Source: Novosphingobium nitrogenifigens DSM 19370 (GTDB taxonomy: Bacteria > Pseudomonadota > Alphaproteobacteria > Sphingomonadales > Sphingomonadaceae). Taken from it: a stretch of 64,000 nt of DNA. The stretch lies in contig NZ_GL876935.1 in the NCBI RefSeq assembly GCF_000192575.1, positions 26,894 to 90,893 of the forward strand. Direction: 5' to 3'. The notes under the pieces were generated by a model that was not told the DNA's origin, made no database searches, and saw only the letters and a program-made list of their open reading frames with translations. The translations under genes were made by a program, and so were the position numbers. Each line of letters begins with the position of its first letter. Position 1 is the first letter of the stretch. Below, piece by piece: positions 36,779 through 45,593 of the stretch.

Positions 36779-38826
36779 GCTGCTTCTCCGCAAGTATTCC
36801 GCTCGATGGCGCGGTCGAGCGCGGCTGGGACACCCCAGGACAACGGGTCCTCGTCCGCATAGGCGGCAATCCGCGCGCGTACCGTTTCCAGACCCAGGGC
36901 CTGCGCATAGTGCATCGGTCCGCCCCGCCAGCGCGGGAACGCGTAGCCATGGACCAGAACCAGATCGATGTCGGACGGAGTGGCCGCGATGCCTTCGTCG
37001 AGAATACGCCAGCCTTCCTCGATCATCGCCGTGGTGGCGCGCTCGACGATTTCCGAGTCCGCAAAGGCGCGACGCGCGATCCCGGCGCGCGCGGATTCCT
37101 CGACGACGATCCGCTCGACAATGGCAGCGGGCCGTCCCGCCTTGCCCCCATAGTCGTACCAGCCCGCGCCGGTCTTGCGCCCCAGTCGCCCGGTTTCCTC
37201 GACAATGCGATCGGCGATCGGCACGTAGCGAAATCCCGCTTTCGTCCGCCAGCCGAGCCGTTTGCGATTGGCGTACGCGATGTCGAGACCCGACAGATCC
37301 TGTACTTCGTAAGGCCCCATCGCCATGCCGAACCCACGCATGGCAGCATCGACCTGCCAGGGCAGCGCCCCTTCGAGCAGCATGATGTCGCAAGTCTGGC
37401 GATAGCGGGTCAGGATGCGATTGCCGATGAAGCCGTCGCAGACCCCGGCCAGAACCGGGATTTTCCCCAGCCGCCCGGCAAGCCGCATGGCCGTCGCAAG
37501 CGTCGCGGGCGAAGTCGTCTGCGCCCGGATCACTTCGAGCAGCTTCATCACATGGGCCGGGCTGAAGAAATGCAGGCCGATGAAGCGTTCGGGCGCCCGC
37601 ACTGTCCCCGCCAGTCGGTCGACATCGAGATAGGACGTATTGGTCGCCAGAATGGTCATCTCGGGCAAGGACGCGTCGAGCGCGGCAAAGACCCCCGCCT
37701 TGACGGCCAAGTCCTCGAACACCGCCTCGACCGCAATGTCGGCGGGGGGCAAATCGCCATAGCCGACATGCCAGGTGTATCGCTCGGCCATGCGCCGGGC
37801 TGCGGTTTCGGCGCTCATCTTGCCGCGCGATACGGCGTCGGCATGGAGCCTGCCCACATTGCCCTGTGCCCGCTCGATCCCCGCAGCATCGGTTTCGACC
37901 ATCGCCACGGCAATGCCGACCGACGACAGGGCATAGGCAATCGCGGCGCCCATGGTGCCGCCGCCAACCACGACCGCCGATGCGATCTCCGCGCCCTCAC
38001 CCTTGCGAGTCTGAGCCATGGCCGCACGCTCGGCGAAAAAGACATGGCGCAGCGCGGCTGCCTGATCGGAAGTCTTGAGCGCGAGAAACGTCGCGCGCTC
38101 CATCGCCAGCCCTTCGTTCAGAGGCAGATGGCAGGCCGCAGCGACCAGTTCGATCGCCCGGATCGGCGCGACCTGTCCGGGCATCCGCCGCGCGGCTCCG
38201 GCACGGGCAGCAGCAAGGGCAGCCTCATCCCCGAGCGGAGCGGGCAAGGAGCCGGTCGGCAGGCGATCGGGCAAAGGCAGGGTTTGCGCAGCCGCAACCA
38301 CATCCTCGTCCACCGCATCGACGAGCCCGAGCGAGAGGGCCTCCCCTGCCGAAACGCTGCTCCCCTGCGCAATCATGGTCAGCGCCGGACCGAGGCCGAT
38401 CAGGCGCGGCAAGCGTTGCGTCCCGCCTGCACCGGGCACCACGCCCAGCGTGACTTCGGGCAAGCCGAGACTGGCCGAAGGGGCCGCGACCCGCGCATGA
38501 CAGGCCAGAGCAAGTTCCAGCCCGCCGCCCAGCGCGACGCCGTTGATTGCCGCCACGACGGGAACCGGGAAAGCCTCGATCCGGGCGACCACGTCGGGCA
38601 AATGCGGCGGTCGGGGCGCAGAGGAAAATTCGCGCGCATCGGCCCCGGCGACAAAGGCCTTGCCCGCGCCGGTCAGAATGACGCGGTCCGCGCCTTGCGC
38701 TTCCACGGTATCGAAAGCCTGCATCAGCCCCGCCCGCACCGCTTCGGACGTTACATTGACCGGCGGATTGTCGATGACGACATGGGCGATGCCCCCGGCA
38801 AGGGAAAGACGGACAGGTCCGGTCAT
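36775..38826 (-). CDS. Fused enoyl-CoA hydratase/3-hydroxyacyl-CoA dehydrogenase (PimF-like)
   Basis: This is a 683-residue bifunctional beta-oxidation protein. Residues about 1-190 are a crotonase domain (GGGLELALACHARVAAP and GLPEVTLGVVPGAGGTQRL supplying the Glu pair). From about 285 a Rossmann domain (VVVGGGTMGAAIAYALSSVGI) and C-terminal 3-hydroxyacyl-CoA dehydrogenase domains follow. Fused proteins of this size act on dicarboxylyl-CoA, as PimF does. It overlaps the upstream ligase gene and the downstream thiolase gene by four bases each. It probably turns 2,3-didehydropimeloyl-CoA into 3-ketopimeloyl-CoA. Confidence 0.9.
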   Translation of the reverse strand: MTGPVRLSLAGGIAHVVIDNPPVNVTSEAVRAGLMQAFDTVEAQGADRVILTGAGKAFVAGADAREFSSAPRPPHLPDVVARIEAFPVPVVAAINGVALGGGLELALACHARVAAPSASLGLPEVTLGVVPGAGGTQRLPRLIGLGPALTMIAQGSSVSAGEALSLGLVDAVDEDVVAAAQTLPLPDRLPTGSLPAPLGDEAALAAARAGAARRMPGQVAPIRAIELVAAACHLPLNEGLAMERATFLALKTSDQAAALRHVFFAERAAMAQTRKGEGAEIASAVVVGGGTMGAAIAYALSSVGIAVAMVETDAAGIERAQGNVGRLHADAVSRGKMSAETAARRMAERYTWHVGYGDLPPADIAVEAVFEDLAVKAGVFAALDASLPEMTILATNTSYLDVDRLAGTVRAPERFIGLHFFSPAHVMKLLEVIRAQTTSPATLATAMRLAGRLGKIPVLAGVCDGFIGNRILTRYRQTCDIMLLEGALPWQVDAAMRGFGMAMGPYEVQDLSGLDIAYANRKRLGWRTKAGFRYVPIADRIVEETGRLGRKTGAGWYDYGGKAGRPAAIVERIVVEESARAGIARRAFADSEIVERATTAMIEEGWRILDEGIAATPSDIDLVLVHGYAFPRWRGGPMHYAQALGLETVRARIAAYADEDPLSWGVPAALDRAIERNTCGEAA

Positions 38827-40493
38827 GCCGTTTCCTCCGCAATACGGGCGCGGACAAGATCGCGCAGGATGAATTTCTGGATCTTGCCCGACGCGGTGGT
38901 GGGCAATTCGTCCATGATTTCGAGCCGTTCGGGATAATATTGGCGCGCGAGGTGCTGTCCGTCGAGGAACCGCTTCAGCCCGGCAAAGTCGAAGTCATGG
39001 CCGGGCTTGACCGCAACGCAGGCACAGGCCCGTTCCCCCAACCGCTCGTCAGAATAAGGGACGATGGCGACCTGCCGGATCGCGGGATGCTTGTAGAGCA
39101 GCGCCTCGACTTCGACGACGGGGATGTTTTCCGCGCCGCGAATGATCACGTCCTTCGACCGGCCGCAGATGCGGATATAGCCTTGCGCATCGATCCGGGC
39201 GATGTCGCCGGTGTCGAACCAGCCGTCGGCATCGGTATTGTTCCATTCCGGCCGCTTGAGATAGCCGACGAAGTTGGAACAGCCGCGTACATAGAGTTCG
39301 CCTTCCTCACCCGGGCCCAGCACGCGGCCATCGACATCGCGGAGCTGCAACTCCATCCCGGGCAAGGCAAAGCCGTCGCTGTTGACCGATCGTTCGTCGG
39401 GATCGGACGGAGCGACCACAGTCACCGCGCCGTTCTCGGTCATGCCCCAGGCCGAAATGATCTTGGTTCCCAGAACGCGATGCGCGCGTTCGACCAGAGC
39501 CCCCGGAATGGCGGTCCCGGCGCACAGGAATATGCGCAAGGCCGATGAGTCCGTTCCGGTTTCCTCGACTGCATCGGCAAGGTCGAGCAGGAATGGCGTG
39601 GACGCCATGGTGAAACTGATGCGTTCCGATGCGATCAGGTGCGCGGCCCGGACTTTGTCCCACACATCCATCAGAACCATGCGCGCGCCAAGCATGACCG
39701 GCAGCAAGAGGCCGTACATGAACCCCGTCTGGTGCGCCATGGGCGAGGCCATCAGCATGACGTCCCCCTCCCCCAGCCCGAGCCGGTCGGCATAAGCGAC
39801 CAGATTGGAATACATGGTGTTGGCGGTATGCATGACCCCCTTGGGCTCACCGGTGGTGCCCGAAGTATAGATCAGCTGGCACACGTCGTCGGCATCGCCC
39901 CGGTCGCGTTCGCTGATCGGGCGCAAGGCTTCCACCCCATGGTCGAGCGCCGGATCGAGCAGCGCGGAAAAGCCCACCGCCCGCTCGCCCAGATCACCCT
40001 CATCACCAAGGGCAATGACATGGGCGAGATCGGGCAGATCCCCGCGCAGCCCCTCGATCATGGTGACATGGTCGAAATTGCGGAACCGGTGCGGGACGAC
40101 GATCGCCTTTGCCTCGCCATGGCGCAGCATGAAGCCCAGCTCCCGTTCGCGGAAGATCGGCATGACCGGATTGAACACCACGCCCAAACGGCGACAGGCA
40201 ACATAAAGAACCACGAATTCCCACGAATTGGGCAATTGGCAGGCAAGCACATCGTCACGCCCCAGCCCCATCCGGTGCAGAGCAACGGCCGCGCGCCAGG
40301 CCAGCGCATCGATCTGCGCATAAGTCAGGTCGCGACGCGCACCGGTCGCGGCGATAACGCTGGTAAGCGCGAGATCGTCGGGCTTGGCGGCCAGGAACTG
40401 CTCGAAATAATCAAGCAGCGTCTTGCCCGGCCAATAGCCCTGCGCTTCCATCTCCGCTCTGCGCGGTTCGATCAGGACGGCATCGAATTTCAT
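38823..40493 (-). CDS. aliA: Cyclohexanecarboxylate-CoA ligase-like AMP-binding enzyme
   Basis: At 556 aa, this ANL-family ligase has A3 YTSGTTGEPKGVMH, A5 SAWGMTENG, A7 WFDTGDIARID, A8 GRSKDVIIRGAENIP and A10 TASGKIQKFIL with the catalytic Lys. The N-terminus (AQGYWPGKTLLDYFEQFLAAKPDD) resembles AliA-type cyclohexanecarboxylate ligases. It would activate the imported alicyclic acid with ATP and CoA. The flanking aliB-, badI- and badH-like genes support this substrate class. Specificity is inferred. Confidence 0.78.
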   Translation of the reverse strand: MKFDAVLIEPRRAEMEAQGYWPGKTLLDYFEQFLAAKPDDLALTSVIAATGARRDLTYAQIDALAWRAAVALHRMGLGRDDVLACQLPNSWEFVVLYVACRRLGVVFNPVMPIFRERELGFMLRHGEAKAIVVPHRFRNFDHVTMIEGLRGDLPDLAHVIALGDEGDLGERAVGFSALLDPALDHGVEALRPISERDRGDADDVCQLIYTSGTTGEPKGVMHTANTMYSNLVAYADRLGLGEGDVMLMASPMAHQTGFMYGLLLPVMLGARMVLMDVWDKVRAAHLIASERISFTMASTPFLLDLADAVEETGTDSSALRIFLCAGTAIPGALVERAHRVLGTKIISAWGMTENGAVTVVAPSDPDERSVNSDGFALPGMELQLRDVDGRVLGPGEEGELYVRGCSNFVGYLKRPEWNNTDADGWFDTGDIARIDAQGYIRICGRSKDVIIRGAENIPVVEVEALLYKHPAIRQVAIVPYSDERLGERACACVAVKPGHDFDFAGLKRFLDGQHLARQYYPERLEIMDELPTTASGKIQKFILRDLVRARIAEETA

Positions 40494-40520
40494 GACGGTC
40501 CCGGCTCCCGGATTATGTGG

Positions 40521-41681
40521 TCAGGCGGAAACCGCCACGCGTCCCGCGCGTTCGCGGGCGATGATGTTCTTCATGATGTGCGCGGTGCCGTCGCCGATCT
40601 GAAGCCCGAGCACATCGCGCAGGCGTTGCTCGAACGGCAGCTCGGTCGACCATGCGGCATGGCCGTGGATCAGCAGGCAGGCATGGATCGTCTCATAGGC
40701 GAGCAGCGGGGGCCACCACTTGGCCATGGCCGCTTCGGCAACATGGGGCAGGCCTCGATCCTTGAGCCAGAGCGCGTTGTAGCTGAGCAGCCGGGCGCCT
40801 TCGACTTTGGTGTCGAAATCGGCAAGCTGGTGGGTGATCCCCTGAAACGCGGCCAGCGGCTTTCCGAAAGCCTTGCGCCCGCCAATATAGTCCCATGTCT
40901 CGGTCAGCGACTGACGCGCGGTACCCAGGCACTGCAACGCGATCAGCGAGCGGGAGAAATCGAACCCCTGCATGACCTGTACAAAGCCCTGGTTCTCTCC
41001 GCCCAGCAAGTGATCGACCGGCACGCGCACATTGTCGAAAAAGATCGAGCCGCGCCCGACGCAATGCTGACCCATGTCGTGAAAGCGCGTGGTGCTGACG
41101 CCCGGCGTATCCATCGGCACGAACACGGCCGAAATGCCCCGCGCCTTGTCCTCGACGCTGCCGGTGCGGGCAAAGACCACCGCGCCCGAAGCCTGATCCG
41201 CGCAGGAGATCGAGGTCTTTTCCCCGTTGATGACATAGTGGTCCCCGTCCCGCTCCATCCGCAGCCCGAGATTGGCCGCGTCCGACCCGCCGCGCGGTTC
41301 GGTCAGGGCGATCGCCACCATGCATTCCCCCGCAATCAGCCGGGGCAACCAGTGCCGCTTGATCTCGGGATTGGCGAAATTGGCCAGGATCTGCCCGTTG
41401 AGCGACCCCAGAATGTTGACGTAGCCGAAATTGAAATCGGCTCGCCCGATTTCCTCGATAATCACGCCCGAATAGATCGCGCCCGCGCCCAGCCCGCCGA
41501 ATTCCTCGGGCAATTCCGGCGCGATCAGGCCGAGCGAGCCCATTTCCCGCACGAGGTCGGCGCCGAAGGCCCCAGTGGTTTCCCGTGCGCGGTATCCCGG
41601 GGCAAGCCGTTCGGTCGCGAACTTGCGGGCCAGATCGCGCAGGGCGACCAGATCATCACTGTCGAAAACGGTCGGGTACAT
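40521..41681 (-). CDS. aliB: Acyl-CoA dehydrogenase, AliB-like (cyclohexanecarboxyl-CoA)
   Basis: At 386 aa, this acyl-CoA dehydrogenase has VAIALTEPRGGSDAANLGLRM and GDHYVINGEKTSISCADQA. The place where most family members have the catalytic Glu in YEGT reads LQIGDGTAHIMKNIIARERAG, with Asp instead. This agrees with the alicyclic acyl-CoA dehydrogenases, in which the base is an Asp or is placed elsewhere. It would desaturate cyclohexanecarboxyl-CoA to the 1-ene. The start at 41681 has AGAGGG upstream. It lies 27 bp before aliA. Confidence 0.8.
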   Translation of the reverse strand: MYPTVFDSDDLVALRDLARKFATERLAPGYRARETTGAFGADLVREMGSLGLIAPELPEEFGGLGAGAIYSGVIIEEIGRADFNFGYVNILGSLNGQILANFANPEIKRHWLPRLIAGECMVAIALTEPRGGSDAANLGLRMERDGDHYVINGEKTSISCADQASGAVVFARTGSVEDKARGISAVFVPMDTPGVSTTRFHDMGQHCVGRGSIFFDNVRVPVDHLLGGENQGFVQVMQGFDFSRSLIALQCLGTARQSLTETWDYIGGRKAFGKPLAAFQGITHQLADFDTKVEGARLLSYNALWLKDRGLPHVAEAAMAKWWPPLLAYETIHACLLIHGHAAWSTELPFEQRLRDVLGLQIGDGTAHIMKNIIARERAGRVAVSA

Positions 41682-41945
41682 TGGAGATCCCTCTGGTTCG
41701 ATCACCGAACCGGCAAGGGAGAGGAGGACGCGACGGGGACGCGATCGCGCCGCTCGCGCCGCCGATACGGCGCAAGTGCCCGTCGATACCGATCAGGATA
41801 GCCATCATGCAGCCGGGCCCGACACCGGGCCGGGTCAGAACGACGCGCAGCTCCCTTCAGTCATCATCCTCTTGTCCCTTGCTTGTTCTTGTTGTTTCGT
41901 TGTCATCATGACACTTCGTTCAGGCGAAGCGCAATCCGATCGGCA

Positions 41946-42728
41946 TCATTTTCCGAAGCGTCGGAAATCCGGCTTGCGCTTTTCCCGGAACGCCACGCCG
42001 CCTTCCTTGCTTTCGTCGGTATCGTAATAGAGGCTGAGCGCGCGCATCCCCATCGCGGAAATGCCCCGGATATTCTCGCTGTCGGCATTGAACGAGACTT
42101 TGGCGAGCGCGAGCGCGGTCGGCGAGCGGTCCATCAGTTCTGCGACCCAGCGATCGACTTCGGCATCGAGCTCCTCGTGCGGGACGACCGCATTGGCGAG
42201 GCCCCAGTCGAGCGCCTGTTGCGCCGAGTACCGCTTGTTGAGGTACCAGATCTCACGCGCGCGCTTTTCCCCGACGACACGGGCGAGATAGGCCGTTCCG
42301 AACCCCGGATCGACCGAGCCGACCTTGGGCCCCACTTGCCCGAACTGCGCCTTGTCCGACGCAATGGTGAGGTCGCAGATGGTCGCCAGCACATTGCCGC
42401 CGCCGATGGCAAAGCCGTTGACGCGGGCAATGACCGGCTTGGGCACATCGCGGATCAGGCTTTGCAATTCATCGATAGGCAGGCCGATGACGCCACGCCC
42501 GTCGTACTGCCCGTCATGGGCCGACTGGTCGCCCCCGGTGCAGAACGCCTTGTCCCCCGCACCGGTCAGCACGATCACACCCACATCGCGGTCCCAGCCC
42601 GCCGTCTGGAACGCATGGATCAGTTCATCGACGGTATGCCCGCGAAAGGCATTGTACTTGTCGGGACGATTGATCGTGATCCACGCCGCACCGCCGCGCA
42701 GTTCATAGAGAATGTCGGTATATGCCAT
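41946..42728 (-). CDS. badI: 2-Ketocyclohexanecarboxyl-CoA hydrolase
   Basis: This 260-residue crotonase-fold enzyme cleaves the ring of 2-ketocyclohexane-1-carboxyl-CoA to pimeloyl-CoA. It keeps the diagnostic BadI segments NRPDKYNAFRGHTVDELI, GDKAFCTGGDQSAHDGQYDGRG, VNGFAIGGGNVLATICDLTIAS, GQVGPKVGSVDPGFGTAYLARVVGEKRAREIWY and YYDTDESKEG. The length matches R. palustris BadI. It lies 12 bp after badH. Confidence 0.95.
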   Translation of the reverse strand: MAYTDILYELRGGAAWITINRPDKYNAFRGHTVDELIHAFQTAGWDRDVGVIVLTGAGDKAFCTGGDQSAHDGQYDGRGVIGLPIDELQSLIRDVPKPVIARVNGFAIGGGNVLATICDLTIASDKAQFGQVGPKVGSVDPGFGTAYLARVVGEKRAREIWYLNKRYSAQQALDWGLANAVVPHEELDAEVDRWVAELMDRSPTALALAKVSFNADSENIRGISAMGMRALSLYYDTDESKEGGVAFREKRKPDFRRFGK

Positions 42729-42740
42729 GAAAGGGGTTCC

Positions 42741-43511
42741 TCAGCCGTGCATGGTCAGGCCGCCGGACACCGAAATGACCTGGCCGGTGATGAAGGATGC
42801 GTCGTCGCTCGACAGGAACAGGATCGCGCCGGGCAAATCCTCGGGCTTGCCGAGGCGACCGAGCGGAACCGCGCGGGTAAAGGCCGTGCGCAGCTTTTCC
42901 TTGTCGCCCGCCGCTTCCATGAAATTCTCGAGCATCCCGGTTTCGGTGACGCCCGGGCAGACGCAGTTGAAGACGATGCCATGGCGGGCATGTTCGCGCG
43001 CCAATGTCTTGGAAAAGGCGATGACCCCGGCCTTGCACGCGGCATAGACCGATTCCCCCGACGATCCGCCGCGCGCCGCATCCGATGCGATCGACACGAC
43101 CCGGCCGCCGTTCCCGCGCGCCACCATCGAGGCGACGACCGGCTTGGTGATGTTGAGCACCGAGCGCAGATTGATGTCGATGATCTTCGTCCAGAAATCG
43201 GGTTCGGACTTGAGGAAGGGGACGAAGAGGTCCCAACCTGCGTTGTTGACCAGCACATCGACCGGCCCGAAATTCGCTTCGAGATCGGCAATGCCCGCAG
43301 CCACCGCCTGATAATCGGTCAGATCGACGACGAGCGCGGTTGCTTCACCACCTTCGGCCATGATCGCATCGACGACTTTCCCCGCTGCCTCTGCACTGAC
43401 ATCGGCAACGACGACGCGCGCACCTTCCTCGGCAAAGCGCAGACAGGTGGCGGACCCGATACCGCCGCCGCCGCCGGTCACGACAACGACCTTTCCTTTC
43501 AAACCTCGCAC
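42741..43511 (-). CDS. badH: 2-Hydroxycyclohexanecarboxyl-CoA dehydrogenase
   Basis: This 256-residue short-chain dehydrogenase has VVVTGGGGGIGSATCLRFAEEGARVVVAD (NAD site), NNAG, and the catalytic Ser (VSIASDAARGGSSGES) with YAACK. It would oxidise 2-hydroxycyclohexane-1-carboxyl-CoA to the 2-keto form. The assignment rests on the close pairing with badI and on length and motif agreement with BadH. It is the first gene of the minus-strand run, divergent from the badR-like gene. Confidence 0.88.
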   Translation of the reverse strand: MRGLKGKVVVVTGGGGGIGSATCLRFAEEGARVVVADVSAEAAGKVVDAIMAEGGEATALVVDLTDYQAVAAGIADLEANFGPVDVLVNNAGWDLFVPFLKSEPDFWTKIIDINLRSVLNITKPVVASMVARGNGGRVVSIASDAARGGSSGESVYAACKAGVIAFSKTLAREHARHGIVFNCVCPGVTETGMLENFMEAAGDKEKLRTAFTRAVPLGRLGKPEDLPGAILFLSSDDASFITGQVISVSGGLTMHG

Positions 43512-43653
43512 AGCATCTCTCCTCTCTTCGCCCGGCCCCTGAGGGGATCGGAAGGCCGGACGTCCGCATCCTGTCGGCTGGCGCCGCCCCTTTCTCGGGG
43601 CCTTGAGCGAATCTGCCGATCGATCTCTTGAAGACAGGGATAACCGCGCCGGA

Positions 43654-43673
43654 TTTTATGTCAATATATTTAC
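43654..43673. promoter_or_regulatory. Candidate BadR operator, site A
   Basis: This 20-base site matches TTTTATGTNAATATATTTNC. It is in the badH-badR divergent region, 143 bp from badH and 69 bp from the badR start. The AATATATT core is a palindrome. The second site is at 45474-45493, with 18 of 20 identical bases. Confidence 0.65.
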
Positions 43674-43741
43674 GTTCTTTCACAAAAAAAGCCCGCAATG
43701 CCTTGCTTGACCTTCCCGAGATGCGCAGACACAATGCAGAA

Positions 43742-44254
43742 ATGAACGACGATCCAGCCACGCCAATCCCCGATCAGGCCCGCGATCTGTCGTGGGGGCT
43801 CAGCAACCGGCTGTTCTTCCGGCTCTATCAATGCACCAACATGCTGCACAAAACCGGGACCAAGGCGCTGGAGGCGCACTCGATCACGACGCAGCAATGG
43901 GCCGTTCTGGGCGCACTGACCCGCCCGACCTTCGTGCCCGGTGTCGCGGTCGGCGACCTTGCCACGTTCCTTCTGGTCAGCCGCCAGAATCTGGCGGGTG
44001 TGCTGCAACGGCTCGAAGCCATGGCCTATATCGAACGCGTGGTGGACCCCAAGGACAGCCGATCGCGCCTGATCCTGCTGACAGCCAAGGGGCGCAGCTT
44101 GTGGGACGCCAACATGCGCCCAGTCATTGCCGACTATTACCGCGAGGCGCTGGCCGGATTTTCGACTGAGGACAAGATCCACCTCGTCCACTACCTCGAC
44201 AAGATGCTCCGCAATTTCAAGGCGATCGACCCCGACCCCACCGGCGGAAAGTAG
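43742..44254 (+). CDS. badR: MarR-family regulator, BadR-like
   Basis: This 170-residue MarR protein has a winged helix (TTQQWAVLGALTRPTFVPGVAVGDLATFLLVSRQNLAGVLQRLEAMAYIERVVDPKDSRSRLILLTAKG). In R. palustris BadR represses the bad and ali genes and is released by 2-ketocyclohexanecarboxyl-CoA. The position beside badH and the shared operator-like site support the same role. The start at 43742 is chosen because in-frame starts at 43628 and 43721 would place the operator inside the gene or lack a ribosome site. Confidence 0.85.
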   Translation: MNDDPATPIPDQARDLSWGLSNRLFFRLYQCTNMLHKTGTKALEAHSITTQQWAVLGALTRPTFVPGVAVGDLATFLLVSRQNLAGVLQRLEAMAYIERVVDPKDSRSRLILLTAKGRSLWDANMRPVIADYYREALAGFSTEDKIHLVHYLDKMLRNFKAIDPDPTGGK

Positions 44255-44291
44255 GCGCCGCGCGAGGAAAGCCCCGGCGCGACGCAACGCC

Positions 44292-45458
44292 TCACATCCC
44301 CAGTCGCTCGCGCGCGTCGGTCGCCAGAGCCTTGGCGATGATGATCTGCTGGATCTGGGTCGTGCCTTCATAAATGCGGAACAGCCGCGCATCGCGGAAA
44401 AGCTGCTCGGCCCGGTATTCGCGAATATACCCCATGCCGCCATGCACCTGCACGTTGCGGTCGGCGATCCGGCCCACCGCTTCGGACGCAAACATCTTGG
44501 CGCACGAAGCTTCGACGCTCACGTTCTGCCCCGCGTCACGCTTGCGCGCCGCATCGATCACCATGCAGCGCGCGGCATAAGCCTCGGCCTTCGAATCCGC
44601 AAAAAAGGCCTGGAGCAACTGAAAGTCGGCTAGCGGCCGCCCGAACTGGCGACGCCCCACTGCATAGGCCACCATGTCCTCGATGATGCGATCCGACAGC
44701 CCGACGCAGGCTGCCGCGATGTGCAGGCGTCCCTTGTCGAGCACTTTCATCGCGGTTTTGAACCCCTGCCCCTCGACCCCGCCGATGAGCGCGGTGGCGG
44801 GCACGCGGCAATCCTCGAAAATGACGTCGCAGACGTGGGCGCCTTGCTGCCCCATCTTCTTTTCCGGCTTGCCCAGCGACAGCCCCGGCGTGCCGCGTTC
44901 AACCGCGAACGCCGAAACGCCCGCCGCGCCCTTCTGCGCCGGATCGGTCCGCGCCATGACCGTGAACAGCCCGGCATGGGGCGCATTGGTGATGAAGCGC
45001 TTGGTCCCGTTGATCACATAATCATCGCCGTCGCGCCGCGCGGTCGTGCGCACCGAGCCCGCATCGGAACCCACTTCCGGCTCGGTCAGGGCAAAAGACC
45101 CGATCAAGTCGCCCGAAGCCAGCCGCGGCAGATATTTCGCCTTTTGTTCAGGCGTGCCGTCGATGGCGATCCCTTGCATGCCGATGCCGACATTGGTCGC
45201 GAACATCGACCGGAAGGCCGGGGCCGCCCGCCCCAGTTCGAAAATCGCGAGGACTTCTTCCTCCATGGTGAGGCCAAGGCCGCCGAATTCCTCGGGCGCA
45301 GTCAGGCCGAACAAGCCGAGCGCGCGCATGTCGGCGACGATGCTTTCCGGAATGACATCGGTTTCGGCCACTTCAGCCTCGGCCGGGATCAAGCGTTCGT
45401 CGACGAAGCTGCGAATCGTCTCGAGAAGCTGGGACTGGGTATCTGCGTCGAGCGCCAT
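44292..45458 (-). CDS. Acyl-CoA dehydrogenase, possible pimeloyl-CoA dehydrogenase
   Basis: At 388 aa, it has FALTEPEVGSDAGSVRTTARR, YVINGTKRFITNAPHAGLFTVMARTD, GRRQFGRPLADFQ and the canonical catalytic Glu in FRIYEGTTQIQQIIIAKAL. The second acyl-CoA dehydrogenase of this island (40521-41681) lacks the standard Glu. This one could oxidise pimeloyl-CoA or a linear intermediate. Its promoter contains operator site B. The stop converges with badR. Confidence 0.85.
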   Translation of the reverse strand: MALDADTQSQLLETIRSFVDERLIPAEAEVAETDVIPESIVADMRALGLFGLTAPEEFGGLGLTMEEEVLAIFELGRAAPAFRSMFATNVGIGMQGIAIDGTPEQKAKYLPRLASGDLIGSFALTEPEVGSDAGSVRTTARRDGDDYVINGTKRFITNAPHAGLFTVMARTDPAQKGAAGVSAFAVERGTPGLSLGKPEKKMGQQGAHVCDVIFEDCRVPATALIGGVEGQGFKTAMKVLDKGRLHIAAACVGLSDRIIEDMVAYAVGRRQFGRPLADFQLLQAFFADSKAEAYAARCMVIDAARKRDAGQNVSVEASCAKMFASEAVGRIADRNVQVHGGMGYIREYRAEQLFRDARLFRIYEGTTQIQQIIIAKALATDARERLGM

Positions 45459-45473
45459 GGCATTTCCTCACCG

Positions 45474-45493
45474 TTTTATGTAAATATATTTCC
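45474..45493. promoter_or_regulatory. Candidate BadR operator, site B
   Basis: TTTTATGTAAATATATTTCC differs from site A at two positions. It lies 16 bp upstream of the acyl-CoA dehydrogenase start (minus) and 101 bp upstream of the MDR start (plus). AAATATATTT is a 10-bp palindrome. A further ATATATT follows at 45494-45500. Confidence 0.65.
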
Positions 45494-45593
45494 ATATATT
45501 CGCTTGCCGATGGGTCCGCAAGACGCATATCATCAAGCTCTATCGACAACGAAAAGACCATGGCATTGCCATGATGACAGGAGAGAGAACGCC

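Noticed and set aside
36779..37393. The N-terminal extension of the thiolase frame up to 37393
   Set aside because: It overlaps the 3' part of the PimF-like gene in another frame and is Arg-rich. The thiolase homology starts at MSEAFLCDT (36778).
36766..38937. A plus-strand open frame of about 723 codons opposite the PimF-like gene
   Set aside because: It lies antisense to a protein with intact crotonase and dehydrogenase motifs and has no domain of its own.
41883..43631. A plus-strand open frame of about 582 codons opposite badI and badH
   Set aside because: badI and badH match their families along their full length, and the plus frame is a mirror artefact.
44721..45593. The N-terminal extension of the MDR gene frame up to 44721
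   Set aside because: This stretch is antisense to the acyl-CoA dehydrogenase at 44292-45458, and a strong ribosome site sits before the ATG at 45594.
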